DNA of 64,000 nucleotides from Acidovorax sp. YS12 (GCA_021496925.1 CP053915.1:3189501-3253500); one strand, 5' to 3'. Shown: positions 43,174 through 52,210, counted from the first letter of the stretch. The notes: generated by a model from the sequence alone, not told the origin. A program made the numbers and translations.

Positions 43174-44384
43174 TTTCCCTCGCGGGCCGCGACATTCTGC
43201 ACAGCTGGGGCAAGTTTGTCTTCACGGGGGTGGGCCTGGGGCTGCTCATCGGCGTCACGCTGGTCATGGCGGGGGTGTACCGGGGCATGGTTGACGACGG
43301 CCAGGCCTTGCTGGACAACAGCGGCGCCGACCTGTGGGTGGTGCAGCAGCATACGCAGGGGCCGTACGCTGAATCCTCCAGCCTGAGCGACGATGCCTAC
43401 CGCACGCTGCGCGGCATCGAGGGCGTGGCCGAAGCGGCCAACGTGACCTACTTCACCATGCAGGTGCGCCGCGACACGCCGGTGCAGAAGGACGTGCGCG
43501 CCATGGTGGTGGGCATCACCCCAGGCGCCGGCTGGGGCGCGCCTGGCCATCCCCCCGCGCTGGTCGCCGGGCGGCACATCACCCGCGGCCACTACGAGGC
43601 CGTGGCCGACATGGCCTCGGGCGTTGCGCTGGGCGAGCAGCTGACGATCCGGCGCAACCAGTACACCGTGGTCGGCCTGACGCGGCGCATGGTGTCTTCC
43701 AGCGGCGACCCCATGGTGTTCATCCCGCTGAAGGACGCCCAGCAGGCGCAGTTCCTCAAGGACAACGATGCCATCCACCGCCAGCGCCAGCGCACGGCGG
43801 CCAACCCGGCGTTCAATCGTCCCGGAGTGCCTGGCCTGCGCGAAGCGATCGATGCCTCGCAAACCAGCAGCAGCACCGTGAACGCGGTGCTGCTGCGCCT
43901 GGCGCCCGGCGCCGATGCGCAGGCCGTCGCCGACACGGTTCGCCGCTACGTGCGCCTGGGCGTCTACACGCGGGCGCAGATGCAAGAAATCCTGGTCAGC
44001 AAGCTCATCGCCACTTCGGCGCGCCAGATCGGCATGTTCCTGGCCATCCTCGCGCTGGTGAGCGCGGCCATCGTTGCCTTCATCATCTACTCGCTGACCA
44101 TGGACAAGATCCGCGAGATCGCGGTGCTCAAGCTCATCGGCACCAAGAACCGGACCATCGCCGCGATGATTCTGCAGCAGGCCCTGGCGTTGGGCCTGAT
44201 CGGTTTTGCCGTAGGGAAGGTCAGCGCTACGTTCGCCGCGCCGTTCTTTCCCAAATACGTGCTGCTGGTGCCGCAGGACTCGCTGGCCGGGTTCTTCGCC
44301 GTGCAGGCGCTGTGCGCGCTGGCCAGCGTCATTGCCATCCGCGTGGCGCTGCGCATCGACCCCGCCGAAGCCATCGGAGGGTGA
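43170..44384 (+). CDS. FtsX-like ABC permease (MacB/DevC type)
   Basis: This 404-residue permease has an N-terminal helix (about 16-38), a large periplasmic domain and three C-terminal helices, with the FtsX phrase FIIYSLTMDKIREIAVLKLIGTKN. Such permeases, without a fused ATPase, transmit force from cytosolic ATPase to the periplasm. It overlaps the adaptor by 4 bp and is followed by its ATPase after six bases. Confidence 0.9.
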   Translation: MISLAGRDILHSWGKFVFTGVGLGLLIGVTLVMAGVYRGMVDDGQALLDNSGADLWVVQQHTQGPYAESSSLSDDAYRTLRGIEGVAEAANVTYFTMQVRRDTPVQKDVRAMVVGITPGAGWGAPGHPPALVAGRHITRGHYEAVADMASGVALGEQLTIRRNQYTVVGLTRRMVSSSGDPMVFIPLKDAQQAQFLKDNDAIHRQRQRTAANPAFNRPGVPGLREAIDASQTSSSTVNAVLLRLAPGADAQAVADTVRRYVRLGVYTRAQMQEILVSKLIATSARQIGMFLAILALVSAAIVAFIIYSLTMDKIREIAVLKLIGTKNRTIAAMILQQALALGLIGFAVGKVSATFAAPFFPKYVLLVPQDSLAGFFAVQALCALASVIAIRVALRIDPAEAIGG

Positions 44385-44390
44385 CAGGAG

Positions 44391-45113
44391 ATGGCCATGA
44401 CAGAGCCGCACCACGGCATCCACATACAGGGCCTGTCCAAGCGCTATGGCAGCGGCGATACCGCGGTGCTCGCGCTCAAGGACGTCAACATGCAGGTCGC
44501 CCCCGGCGAGGTGGTGGGCCTGATCGGGCCCTCGGGCTCGGGCAAGAGCTCGCTGCTCAAATGCCTGGGCGCCGTCACCGACCCCACTGCGGGCCGCATG
44601 ACGCTGGGCGGCCAGACCATCTACGACAACGGGTGGCAGGTGCGTGATCTGCGTGCGTTGCGGCGCGACAAAATCGGCTTCGTCTTTCAGGCACCGTACC
44701 TGATTCCGTTCCTGGACGTGACCGATAACGTCGCTCTGTTGCCCATGCTGGCCGGCCTGCCCAACGGCCAGGCGCGTGCGCGGGCGCTGGAGCTGCTGCG
44801 TGCGCTGGACGTGCAGCACCGCGCGCGCGCCATGCCCGCGCAGCTGTCAGGCGGCGAGCAGCAACGCGTGGCCATCGCCAGGGGGCTGGTCAACCGCCCG
44901 CCCGTGATCCTGGCCGACGAACCCACGGCGCCACTGGATTCGGAGCGCGCGCTCGCGGTGATGCGCATCCTGGGCGAGATGGCGCGCACTTACCACACCG
45001 CCATCGTCGTCGTCACCCACGACGAAAAAATCATCCCGACGTTCCGGCGGCTGTACCACATCCGCGACGGGGTCACGCACGAAGAGGCGGGCCAAGCCCG
45101 GCCTTTGGCTTAA
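44391..45113 (+). CDS. ABC-transporter ATPase (LolD/MacB type)
   Basis: This 240-residue ATPase has Walker A GPSGSGKSS, Q-loop VFQAPYLIPFL, signature LSGGEQQRVAIARGL, Walker B VILADEPTAPLDS and switch His in VVTHDE. The P-T-A-P-L phrase, where most have P-T-A-A-L or P-T-G-N-L, is a minor variant. It powers the FtsX-like permease. Confidence 0.94.
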   Translation: MAMTEPHHGIHIQGLSKRYGSGDTAVLALKDVNMQVAPGEVVGLIGPSGSGKSSLLKCLGAVTDPTAGRMTLGGQTIYDNGWQVRDLRALRRDKIGFVFQAPYLIPFLDVTDNVALLPMLAGLPNGQARARALELLRALDVQHRARAMPAQLSGGEQQRVAIARGLVNRPPVILADEPTAPLDSERALAVMRILGEMARTYHTAIVVVTHDEKIIPTFRRLYHIRDGVTHEEAGQARPLA

Positions 45114-45135
45114 CCCACGCTTTCCACGTCTCACC

Positions 45136-46608
45136 ATGCGTCCTCCTGTCCCCGTCGTGTCGCTCCCTTTGGGGGGCGCCCATGTCCGCATTCTCACCAT
45201 GGCCCTGGGCTGCCTGCTGGCGGCATGGCTGACGGGCTGCGTCAGCAGCCGCCAGGAGGCGGCCCCTCCTGCCGCCGTGGCACCCGATGATGCTCCGGCA
45301 CCCTGGAGCGACGGCCCGCGTCAGCGGGCCGCTACGCCCCCGCGCGTCGCGGGACTGGCACTGCCCGGCCCCTGGTGGGAAAGCCTGCAGTCGCCAGCGC
45401 TGAGCGCACTGATCGCCCAGGCCCAGGCCGCCAGCCCCACGCTGGCCGCCGCCGAGGCGGCGCTGCGCCAGGCCGAGGCCCTGCAGAACGCCCAAGCGGC
45501 CATCACCGCGCAGCCCCAGTTCGACGCCACCGTCGGCGCGCAGCGCCAGCACACCTCCCCTGCTGCCCTGGGGCAAAGTGGCGAGGGCCGCAGTTTCAGC
45601 CTGTACAGCGCGGGCCTGCAGGTGCGCTACCTGTTTGACCTGTCGGGTGCCAGCCAGCACACGCTCCAGGCCCTCGCGGCGCGCACCGAATGGCGCCGCC
45701 ACGAGCAGACCGCCGCGCGGCAGGCCCTTGCCGGCCAGATTGCCGCCACCGCCATCGCGCGGGCGCGCTGGGCGGCGCAGGTCGAGGCTACGCACACCCT
45801 CGCGCAGCAACAGCAGGCCCAGGCGGACATCGCCCAGGCGCGCTTGCGCCTGGGCCAGGCCACGCCCGACGAAGCCCTGGCACTGCAGGCCCAGGCTGCA
45901 CAAACCCGTGCCAGCCTGCCTCCGCTGCGCCAGCAGATGCAGCAGGCCGAGCACGTGCTGGCCGTGCTGGCAGGCCAGCCCCCCGGCATGCAGCCCCTGC
46001 ATGCTTTCGCGTTGGGCGACTTCACCCTGCCGGCGCAATTGCCGCTGCGTGTGCCCTCGCAGCTGGTACGCCAGCGGCCAGACATCCAGGCCAGCGAGGC
46101 GCTGTTGCACGCCGCCCACGCCGAGCACGGCGCCACCGTGGCACGACGCTACCCGCAGCTGCAGCTGAGCGCCAACCTGGGCAGCCAGGCCCTGACCAGT
46201 GGCGCTCTGTTTGGTGCGGGCGCGGCGGTGTGGGCGCTGGGCGGGCAACTGGCGCAGCCGCTTTTCAATCCGGCGCAGCAGGGCCAGGAGGCGGCGGCGC
46301 TGGCTGCGCTGCAAGCGGCCAGCGGCCAGTACCAGAGTGTGGTGCTGCAGGCATTGCGCCAGGTGGCCGACGCCCTGGGTGCCCTGGACCACGGCGCGCA
46401 GGCCCTGCAGTCCCTGCGCGAAGCCGATTCGGCAGCCGAGGGTTCCGCGCGCACCGTGCAGCGCCGCTACGCCCTGGGTGCGGCCAGCTACGTACAACTG
46501 GTGCAAGCCCAGCAGCAGGTGACGCAAACCGCCCTGCTGCTGGCCCAGGCCCAAGCGCAGCAGCTGGCCGACTGCGTGGCGTTGTACCAGGCCTTGGGCA
46601 CGCCTTGA
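45136..46608 (+). CDS. Outer-membrane channel lipoprotein (NodT/OprM family)
   Basis: This 490-residue TolC-family lipoprotein has lipobox LTGC (Cys35) and paired repeats with Ala/Gln-rich coiled coils. The block LVRQRPDIQASEALLHAAHA is the NodT hallmark. It completes a self-contained exporter with adaptor, permease and ATPase. A start at 45199 would give a more typical signal (MALGCLLAAWLTGC); the longer one adds a GC-rich stretch (TTTGGGGGGC) similar to repeats elsewhere, so the start is uncertain. Confidence 0.9.
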   Translation: MRPPVPVVSLPLGGAHVRILTMALGCLLAAWLTGCVSSRQEAAPPAAVAPDDAPAPWSDGPRQRAATPPRVAGLALPGPWWESLQSPALSALIAQAQAASPTLAAAEAALRQAEALQNAQAAITAQPQFDATVGAQRQHTSPAALGQSGEGRSFSLYSAGLQVRYLFDLSGASQHTLQALAARTEWRRHEQTAARQALAGQIAATAIARARWAAQVEATHTLAQQQQAQADIAQARLRLGQATPDEALALQAQAAQTRASLPPLRQQMQQAEHVLAVLAGQPPGMQPLHAFALGDFTLPAQLPLRVPSQLVRQRPDIQASEALLHAAHAEHGATVARRYPQLQLSANLGSQALTSGALFGAGAAVWALGGQLAQPLFNPAQQGQEAAALAALQAASGQYQSVVLQALRQVADALGALDHGAQALQSLREADSAAEGSARTVQRRYALGAASYVQLVQAQQQVTQTALLLAQAQAQQLADCVALYQALGTP

Positions 46609-46661
46609 GTCAGGCGGTGCCGCGTGCCCGGTGCAAGTGCCACCTGTATGGACGAAACATG

Positions 46662-46715
46662 AAGAAAAAAGGCTTCAGGGCATACCCACGCAGCGCGAGT
46701 AGCTATGTTTTTTGA
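46662..46715. repeat. R2 short dispersed repeat, copy H (inverted)
   Basis: In reverse complement it reads ACATAGCTACTCGCGCTGCG, then GGTATGCCCTGAAGCC. It follows the channel gene. The 492-bp stretch from 46609 to 47100 holds no gene, only this and two R1 copies. Confidence 0.65.
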
Positions 46716-46750
46716 TGGAATTCTTGCCTTGGCAGCCTGCCAAGGCCTTA

Positions 46751-46929
46751 TCAGTTTTCCATGGCGCTGCGCGCCACCCGCAGCCCATGAAACCGGCGCG
46801 GCCCATGCGCGGGCCACCGCGCAAGGGCCGCCCCGCCGCGCTGGTGGCGTCCCCCTGCCCGCATGGCGTAGCCATGCGAGAGCGGGGGGAAGGCGCGAAG
46901 CGCCTCAGGGGGGTGTTGTTTCATCTCAG
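46751..46929. repeat. R1 repeat, copy b (tandem unit 1)
   Basis: This is nearly identical to copy a at 4540. The hairpin loop differs: GTA replaces GCA, while the 8-bp stem CGCATGGC/GCCATGCG is unchanged. It is joined head-to-tail to copy c with a 175-bp period. Confidence 0.9.
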
Positions 46930-47104
46930 TTTTCCATGGCGCTGCGCGCCACCCGCAGCCCATGAAACCGGCGCGGCCCATGCGCGGGCCACCGCGCAAG
47001 GGCCGCCCCGCCGCGCTGGTGGCGTCCCCCTGCCCGCATGGCGCAGCCATGCGAGAGCGGGGGGAAGGCGCGAAGCGCCTCAGGGGGGTGTTGTTTCATC
47101 TCAG
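46926..47104. repeat. R1 repeat, copy c (tandem unit 2)
   Basis: It directly continues copy b and shares the TCAG junction. Its last bases include the stop codon of the histidine-kinase gene (47101-47103), so the repeat abuts that gene's end exactly. Confidence 0.9.
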
Positions 47105-48486
47105 TCACAGGCCGGCAGGCACAGGCGCAGCCGCGCGCCGCCCAGGGGCGAGGCCAGTGCCTGCACGCTGCCGCCATAGGTCTCGGCCAGTGCGCGCACG
47201 ATGTCCAGCCCCAGGCCGGCGCCGGGGCGCTGTTCGTCGAGCTGCACGCCGCGCTGGAACATGCGTTCGCGCTGCGCCTCGGGAATGCCGGGGCCGTCGT
47301 CGTCCACGGTGAAGCACAGTTGCGCGCCCTCGCGCCGCACGTCCACCACCACGCGCGCACGCGCCCATTTGCCGGCGTTGTCGATCAGGTTGCCCAGCAG
47401 TTCGTACAGGTCCTGCGCCTCGCCGCGAAAGGCGCCGTCGTGTGCCTGGGCGGCCAGCGTGAAGCGCACGCCGCGCGCCTCGTGCAGCCGCGCCATGGTG
47501 CGCAGCAGCGCCTGCACGGGCGCCAGTACCGGCGTGCGCAGCCCGGTGGCGCGCACGGCGGCGGCGGCGCGCGCGCGCGCCAGGTGCCAGTCCACCTGGC
47601 GGCGCGCGCTGGCCACCTGTTCGCCCACCAGCTGCGCCAGCGGGCCGCCGTCTTGCGCGGCGGCATTGGCCAGGATGGACAGCGGCGTGTGCACGGCATG
47701 CGCCAGGTTGCCCGCCTGGGTGCGGGCGCGCTGCACCATGTCGGCGTTTTCCGCCAGCACGTGGTTGAACTCGTTCACCAGCGGCTGCAGCTCCTGCGGA
47801 AAGCGCCCCTCCAGCTGCGCCGCCTGGCCGCCGCGCACCGCCGCCAGGCGCGCGCGCAGCTGCTGCAGCGGGCGCAGCGCGAGCTGCAGTTGTACTGCCA
47901 CGGCCACGGCCAGCCCCAGCGCCAGCATGCCCAGCGCCAGCAGCAGCATGCGGGTGAAGCGCTGCAGGGGCTCGGCCACCAGCGCCGTGTCGGCCGCCAC
48001 CGCCAGGCGCAGCGGCGGCGCGTCGTCGTCGGGCAGTTGCAGGGTGCGCGCCACGGCCAGCAGGTCGTGGCCCTGGGTATCGCGCAGCGCCAGCACCTGG
48101 TCGCCCGGCGTGGCGCGCGGGGCTGGGGGCAGGGCCAGGGTCTGGTCCCAGAGCGAGCGCGAGCGCGCCAGCGCCGCCTGGGGCTGTGCGCCCAGCCGGT
48201 CGATCTGCCAGTACAGGCCCGACAGGGGCTGGTTCAGCCGCGCATCGGCCGCCATGGGGGCCAGGCGCAGGCGCGCGTCCGCGTCCCAGTCCACGGCGCC
48301 GCTGAGGTGGTCGAGCTGCATCACCAGCTGCGCCTGCAGCTGCTGGGTGATGTGCTCCTGGAACAGCGCGCGCAGCCCCCAGCCTGCCAGGGCGACGGTG
48401 AGCAGCATCCAGGCCAGCGTGCCCGCCAGCAGGCGCAGGCGCAGCGAGCCGCCGCTGCCGGGGCGGGAGGGCGCCGCCGCGTTCAT
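47101..48486 (-). CDS. Sensor histidine kinase (PhoQ/QseC-like)
   Basis: This 461-residue kinase has helices at about 20-42 and 180-202 around a periplasmic sensor. A HAMP-like linker follows, then the phospho-acceptor region NLAHAVHTPLSILA with His263 (as PhoQ's HSLKTP, not the usual HELRTP), then ATPase motifs NLIDNAGKWA, DDDGPGIP and GAGLGLDIV. It overlaps its regulator by 4 bp. PepSY proteins and a ferric-reductase-like gene next door suggest metal or redox sensing. Confidence 0.9.
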   Translation of the reverse strand: MNAAAPSRPGSGGSLRLRLLAGTLAWMLLTVALAGWGLRALFQEHITQQLQAQLVMQLDHLSGAVDWDADARLRLAPMAADARLNQPLSGLYWQIDRLGAQPQAALARSRSLWDQTLALPPAPRATPGDQVLALRDTQGHDLLAVARTLQLPDDDAPPLRLAVAADTALVAEPLQRFTRMLLLALGMLALGLAVAVAVQLQLALRPLQQLRARLAAVRGGQAAQLEGRFPQELQPLVNEFNHVLAENADMVQRARTQAGNLAHAVHTPLSILANAAAQDGGPLAQLVGEQVASARRQVDWHLARARAAAAVRATGLRTPVLAPVQALLRTMARLHEARGVRFTLAAQAHDGAFRGEAQDLYELLGNLIDNAGKWARARVVVDVRREGAQLCFTVDDDGPGIPEAQRERMFQRGVQLDEQRPGAGLGLDIVRALAETYGGSVQALASPLGGARLRLCLPACD

Positions 48487-49157
48487 GCGGCGGCGCTGGC
48501 GTCCACCAGCCGGTAGCCCAGGCCGCGCACGGTCTCGATGCTGCCGGGCGGCAGCTTCTTGCGCAGGCGGCCCACGAAGACCTCGATGGTGTTGGAGTCG
48601 CGGTCGCTGCCCTCGGCGTAGATGTGCTCCGACAGCTCGGTGCGCGACAGCACCTCGCCCTTGCGCTGCATGAGCTGCGCCAGCAGCTTGAATTCGTGGC
48701 TGGTGAGCGCCAGCGGCTGGCCGTGGGCGAGCACGCGCGCCTGGCGCGTGTCGAGCCAGATGGCGCCGCACTGCCACTGCGCGCTGGCGTGCTCGCCCCC
48801 ACGGCGCAGCAGCGCGCGCAGGCGCGCCAGCAGTTCCTCCATGTGAAAGGGCTTGGCCAGGTAGTCGTCGGCGCCGGCGTCGATGCCCGCCACCTTCTCC
48901 TGCCAGGCGCTGCGCGCGGTGAGGATCAGCACCGGCATGTTGCGCCCCGCCATGCGCCAGCGCCGCAGCACCGACAGGCCGTCGAGCACGGGCAGGCCCA
49001 GGTCGAGCACCACGGCGTCGAAGTCCTCGACCTCGCCCAGGTAGTGCGCCTGGGCGCCGTCGGCGGCGCTGTCCACCGTGTGGCCGGCGGCGGCGATGGC
49101 CTGCGCCAACTGGGTGCGCAGCACGGGTTCGTCTTCCACGACAAGGATGCGCATCAC
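48483..49157 (-). CDS. OmpR-family response regulator
   Basis: The 224 residues comprise a receiver domain with Asp52 in VVLDLGLP and the Lys in DYLAKPFHMEEL, then a winged-helix domain ending VRGLGYRLV. It is flanked by 4-bp overlaps with the PepSY gene before it and the kinase after it. The half-sites at 49518-49556 are likely its target. Confidence 0.93.
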   Translation of the reverse strand: MMRILVVEDEPVLRTQLAQAIAAAGHTVDSAADGAQAHYLGEVEDFDAVVLDLGLPVLDGLSVLRRWRMAGRNMPVLILTARSAWQEKVAGIDAGADDYLAKPFHMEELLARLRALLRRGGEHASAQWQCGAIWLDTRQARVLAHGQPLALTSHEFKLLAQLMQRKGEVLSRTELSEHIYAEGSDRDSNTIEVFVGRLRKKLPPGSIETVRGLGYRLVDASAAA

Positions 49158-49492
49158 GGTTCCTTGCGCTTGATTTTCAGCACCCGCCCATCGACGGCAT
49201 CGACCTTGAGCTTGGCCAGTCGCCCGTCGCGCTGCAGCAGGCGGATTTCGTAGATGAAGCGGCCATCGTCGTGCTCGAACTCCACCTTCAGCGCCTGGCC
49301 CTGGTACTCGCGCTCGACGCGGTCGAGCACGGTGCGCAGCGGCAGCACCTGCCCCTGCTCCAGCGCCTGGCGCGCGCGGTCGTGGTCATGGCCGCCGTCG
49401 TCGGCGTGCAGGACCGTGCCCGCGCCCAGGGCGCAGGCCAGCAGGACCGGCCAGGCCAGGCGGCGCAAACGGAGGGAATCACGGAGGGGCAT
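49154..49492 (-). CDS. PepSY-domain periplasmic protein
   Basis: This 112-residue protein has a signal peptide (ALGAGTVLHA-DD), a His/Asp-rich segment (DDGGHDHD, possibly metal-binding) and one PepSY domain (LRTVLDRVEREYQGQALKVE, VDAVDGRVLKIKR). It is the first gene of the regulator-kinase operon and overlaps it by 4 bp. PepSY domains often modulate peptidases or bind periplasmic signals, so it may tune the kinase. Confidence 0.85.
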   Translation of the reverse strand: MPLRDSLRLRRLAWPVLLACALGAGTVLHADDGGHDHDRARQALEQGQVLPLRTVLDRVEREYQGQALKVEFEHDDGRFIYEIRLLQRDGRLAKLKVDAVDGRVLKIKRKEP

Positions 49493-49517
49493 GGCGGGCT
49501 TTTATACCCCTGCCCGG

Positions 49518-49556
49518 CTGAACGCCGCATGAACGCGGCCTTCAGCATCGGTTCAG
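49518..49556. promoter_or_regulatory. Two 11-bp-phased direct repeats between divergent PepSY genes
   Basis: TGAACGC occurs at 49519-49525 and 49530-49536. TTCAG, the complement of CTGAA, occurs at 49541-49545 and 49552-49556. Each pair is 11 bp apart and the two pairs face opposite ways, fitting an OmpR-family regulator that controls both divergent transcription units. Confidence 0.55.
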
Positions 49557-49621
49557 GGCGGTTTTTCCAGAATTCGCCACAGGCCAGGCACGGTGCCCGG
49601 CCCTGCACAGGAGCAACCATC

Positions 49622-49903
49622 ATGCACAAGACCGCACGCCACTTCATCCTCGCGCTTGCCACGGGCGCCGCCCTCACGCTGGGCATGGCCCAGGCGCAGA
49701 CGCCGCCCCCCGCCAACGCGCCGCAGCTCACCCTGCGCGAGATCTACGACCGCGTGGAGGCCGCGGGCTACCGCAACATCCGCGAGATCGAGCACGAACA
49801 CGGGCGCTACAAGGTGAAGGCGCAGAACGCCCAGGGCGCGCGCGTCAAGCTGTACGTGAACGCCGCCAGCGGGGCCGTGGAACACACCCGCACGCGGGAT
49901 TGA
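49622..49903 (+). CDS. Small PepSY-like periplasmic protein
   Basis: This 93-residue protein has a signal peptide (LTLGMAQA-QT) and a single PepSY-type unit (LTLREIYDRVEAAGYRNIRE, VKLYVNAASGAVEHTR). It is divergent from the regulator operon and 41 bp before the ferric-reductase-like gene in the same direction. A GGAG sequence precedes the ATG by about nine bases. Confidence 0.82.
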   Translation: MHKTARHFILALATGAALTLGMAQAQTPPPANAPQLTLREIYDRVEAAGYRNIREIEHEHGRYKVKAQNAQGARVKLYVNAASGAVEHTRTRD

Positions 49904-49944
49904 GCCGCCCGCCGCCACCCGTACCACCCACCAAAGAGAACCCC

Positions 49945-51324
49945 ATGCGCACCAAAGCGGCACTCGGCATCTGGCTGCTGGCCATCACCCTGGCATGGGC
50001 GGGCGTGGCACCCCCGGATCTCGGCCTGTGGCCGCTGGTGGACGCCCAGGGCGCCGCCGGCGGCGCGTGGCGCCTGCGCCAGCACGCCATCCATCTCACC
50101 GGGCTGTGGAGCATCGGCCTGATGGGCCTGGTCATGGTCCTGGCGCTGCGCCTGCCGTGGCTGGAAGGGCCGCTGGGCGGCATGGACCAGGTCTACCGCC
50201 TGCACAAATGGGCGGGCATTGGCGCGGCCGTGGCGGCCCTGGCCCACTGGGGCGCCAAGGAGGCGGGCGGCGGCATCAAGGCCCTCTGGGGCCGCGCCGG
50301 CCACCCGGCGCGCGACGCCGTGCTGCCCTGGCTCGCCGACAGCCGCGGCCTGGCCAAGGACCTGGGCGAATGGGCCTTCTACCTGCTGCTGGCGCTGGTG
50401 GTGCTGACCCTGTGGCAGCGCCTGGTGGCGTACCGGCACTGGCGCATCACGCACCGCGCCATGCCGCTGCTGTACCTGGTGCTGGCCTTCCACAGCGTGG
50501 CGCTGATGCCGCGCGGCTTCTGGGCGCTGCCGCTGGGGGCGCTCATGGGCGGCCTGCTGGCGCTGGGCTGCGTGGCCGCCCTGTGGTCGCTGGCGGGCTG
50601 GACGGGCGCGCGGCGCAGGCACACGGCCCGCATCGCCTCGGTGCGGCGCCTGGGCGATGCGCCCGGCGCACCGCTGGAGGTGGTGTGCGCCATGCCCCCG
50701 GGCTGGCCGGGGCACCGCGCCGGGCAGTTCGCCTTCGTGCGCTTCGACCGTGGCGAGGGCGCCCACCCCTTCACCATCGCCAGCGCGCCCGGCGCGCTGG
50801 GCAGGGGCGACGCAGGCGAGCCGCTGCTGCGCCTGGTCATCAAGCCGCTGGGCGACTACACCCGCACCCTGCATGCCCGCCTGCGCGCCGGGCAGCGCGT
50901 GGACGTCGAGGGCCCCTACGGACGCTTCGACGGCGCGGGCCAGGCCGGGCGCCAGCAGGTGTGGGTGGCTGGCGGCGTGGGCGTCACGCCCTTCCTGGCG
51001 CTGCTGGAAGCCCGCCAGCCAGGCGCCGTGCCGCCCGCCGGCGGCCTGCAGCCGGCGCACCTGCACTACTGCACCCGCGATGCGGCGCGCGACCCGCTGC
51101 TGCCGCGCCTGCGTGCGCTGTGCGGCCAGGCCCAGCCGCCCGTGGCGCTGGCGGTGCACAGCGATGCCCTGGGCCAGCGCCTGCGGCCGCAGGACCTGGA
51201 AGCGCTGCCCGGCCCGCTGGACATCTGGTTCTGCGGCCCGCCGGGCCTGGGCGCGCTGCTCGCGGCGCACGCCAGCGGGCCGCGCCCCTGGCGCCTGCAC
51301 CGCGAGTCGTTCGCCATGCGCTGA
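49945..51324 (+). CDS. Ferric-reductase-like membrane flavoprotein
   Basis: This 459-residue protein has about six N-terminal helices with paired histidines (HAIHLTGL, LHKWAGIGAAVAALAHW, LAFHSVAL) suited to b-type hemes. A ferredoxin-reductase-like module follows: FAD motif HPFTIASAP and NAD-binding VAGGVGVTPFLALLEA, ending in WFCGPPGLG. It would pass electrons from NAD(P)H via FAD and heme across the membrane, for example to ferric iron or a periplasmic acceptor. Position in the PepSY/two-component cluster implies control by that regulator. Confidence 0.9.
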   Translation: MRTKAALGIWLLAITLAWAGVAPPDLGLWPLVDAQGAAGGAWRLRQHAIHLTGLWSIGLMGLVMVLALRLPWLEGPLGGMDQVYRLHKWAGIGAAVAALAHWGAKEAGGGIKALWGRAGHPARDAVLPWLADSRGLAKDLGEWAFYLLLALVVLTLWQRLVAYRHWRITHRAMPLLYLVLAFHSVALMPRGFWALPLGALMGGLLALGCVAALWSLAGWTGARRRHTARIASVRRLGDAPGAPLEVVCAMPPGWPGHRAGQFAFVRFDRGEGAHPFTIASAPGALGRGDAGEPLLRLVIKPLGDYTRTLHARLRAGQRVDVEGPYGRFDGAGQAGRQQVWVAGGVGVTPFLALLEARQPGAVPPAGGLQPAHLHYCTRDAARDPLLPRLRALCGQAQPPVALAVHSDALGQRLRPQDLEALPGPLDIWFCGPPGLGALLAAHASGPRPWRLHRESFAMR

Positions 51325-51418
51325 CGAGCGCGCCGCTGTCTCGCTGTCTCCCAGGTGGCTGCGCCGCCGGCGGGGGCATTCCAGCATGGCGCGTTCCAAC
51401 CAACGACAAGGAGACACC

Positions 51419-52210
51419 ATGCCTTACGCGCACGTGAACGGCCAGCGCCTGTACTACGAGGACACCGGGGGCGACGGCCCGGCCATCGTCTTCTCGCACG
51501 GGCTGCTGATGGACGGCAGCATGTTCGCGCCGCAGGTGCAGGCGCTGCGCGGCGCGTGGCGCTGCATCACCTGGGACGAGCGCGGCCACGGCCAGACCGC
51601 CACGGGCGCGTGCGCGCCGTTCAGCTACTACGACTCGGCCGACGACGTGGTGGCGCTGCTGGCGCACCTGGGCATCGGGCGCGCGGTGTTCGCGGGCATG
51701 TCGCAGGGCGGCTACCTGTCGCTGCGCGCGGCGCTGCGCCACCCGCAGGCGGTGCGCGCGCTGGTGCTGATCGACACCCAGGCCCTGCCCGAGGAGGCCG
51801 AGAAGATGGCGGGCCACCAGGCCATCGTCCAGGAATGGCTGGAACGCGGCCTGTCGGACGAGCGCGCGCGCACCATCGAGCGCATCATCCTCGGCGACGG
51901 CTGGGAGGGCGCCGCCGCCTGGCGCGCGGCCTGGCAGCGCATGCAGCCGGCCGACCTGCTGGCGTGCTTCACCACGCTGGCCACGCGCGACGACATCAGC
52001 GGCGAACTGGGCCGCATCGCCGCGCCCGCGCTGGTGCTGCACGGCGACGCCGACCACGCCATCGCGCTGGAGCGCGCCCAGGCCATGGCCGAGGGCCTGC
52101 CGCACGCGCGCATGGTGGTGGTGCCCGGCGCGGGCCACGCGGCCAACCTCACGCACCCGCAGCCGGTGAATGCGGCGCTGGCGCAGTTCCTGGCGCAGCT
52201 GCCGCAGTAG
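51419..52210 (+). CDS. Alpha/beta hydrolase
   Basis: This 263-residue protein has the classic fold, with HGLLMDGSMF in the oxyanion region, nucleophile Ser95 in AGMSQGGYL, acid in LHGDADHAI and catalytic His in GAGHAANLTHP. It resembles 3-oxoadipate enol-lactonase/epoxide-hydrolase relatives, but no pathway genes are adjacent and substrate cannot be named. AAGGAG lies six bases before the ATG. Confidence 0.9.
   Translation: MPYAHVNGQRLYYEDTGGDGPAIVFSHGLLMDGSMFAPQVQALRGAWRCITWDERGHGQTATGACAPFSYYDSADDVVALLAHLGIGRAVFAGMSQGGYLSLRAALRHPQAVRALVLIDTQALPEEAEKMAGHQAIVQEWLERGLSDERARTIERIILGDGWEGAAAWRAAWQRMQPADLLACFTTLATRDDISGELGRIAAPALVLHGDADHAIALERAQAMAEGLPHARMVVVPGAGHAANLTHPQPVNAALAQFLAQLPQ

Noticed and set aside
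46751..47104. Tandem repeats as a CRISPR array
   Set aside because: The units are 175 bp, head-to-tail and nearly identical throughout, with no short repeats separated by unique spacers and no cas genes.
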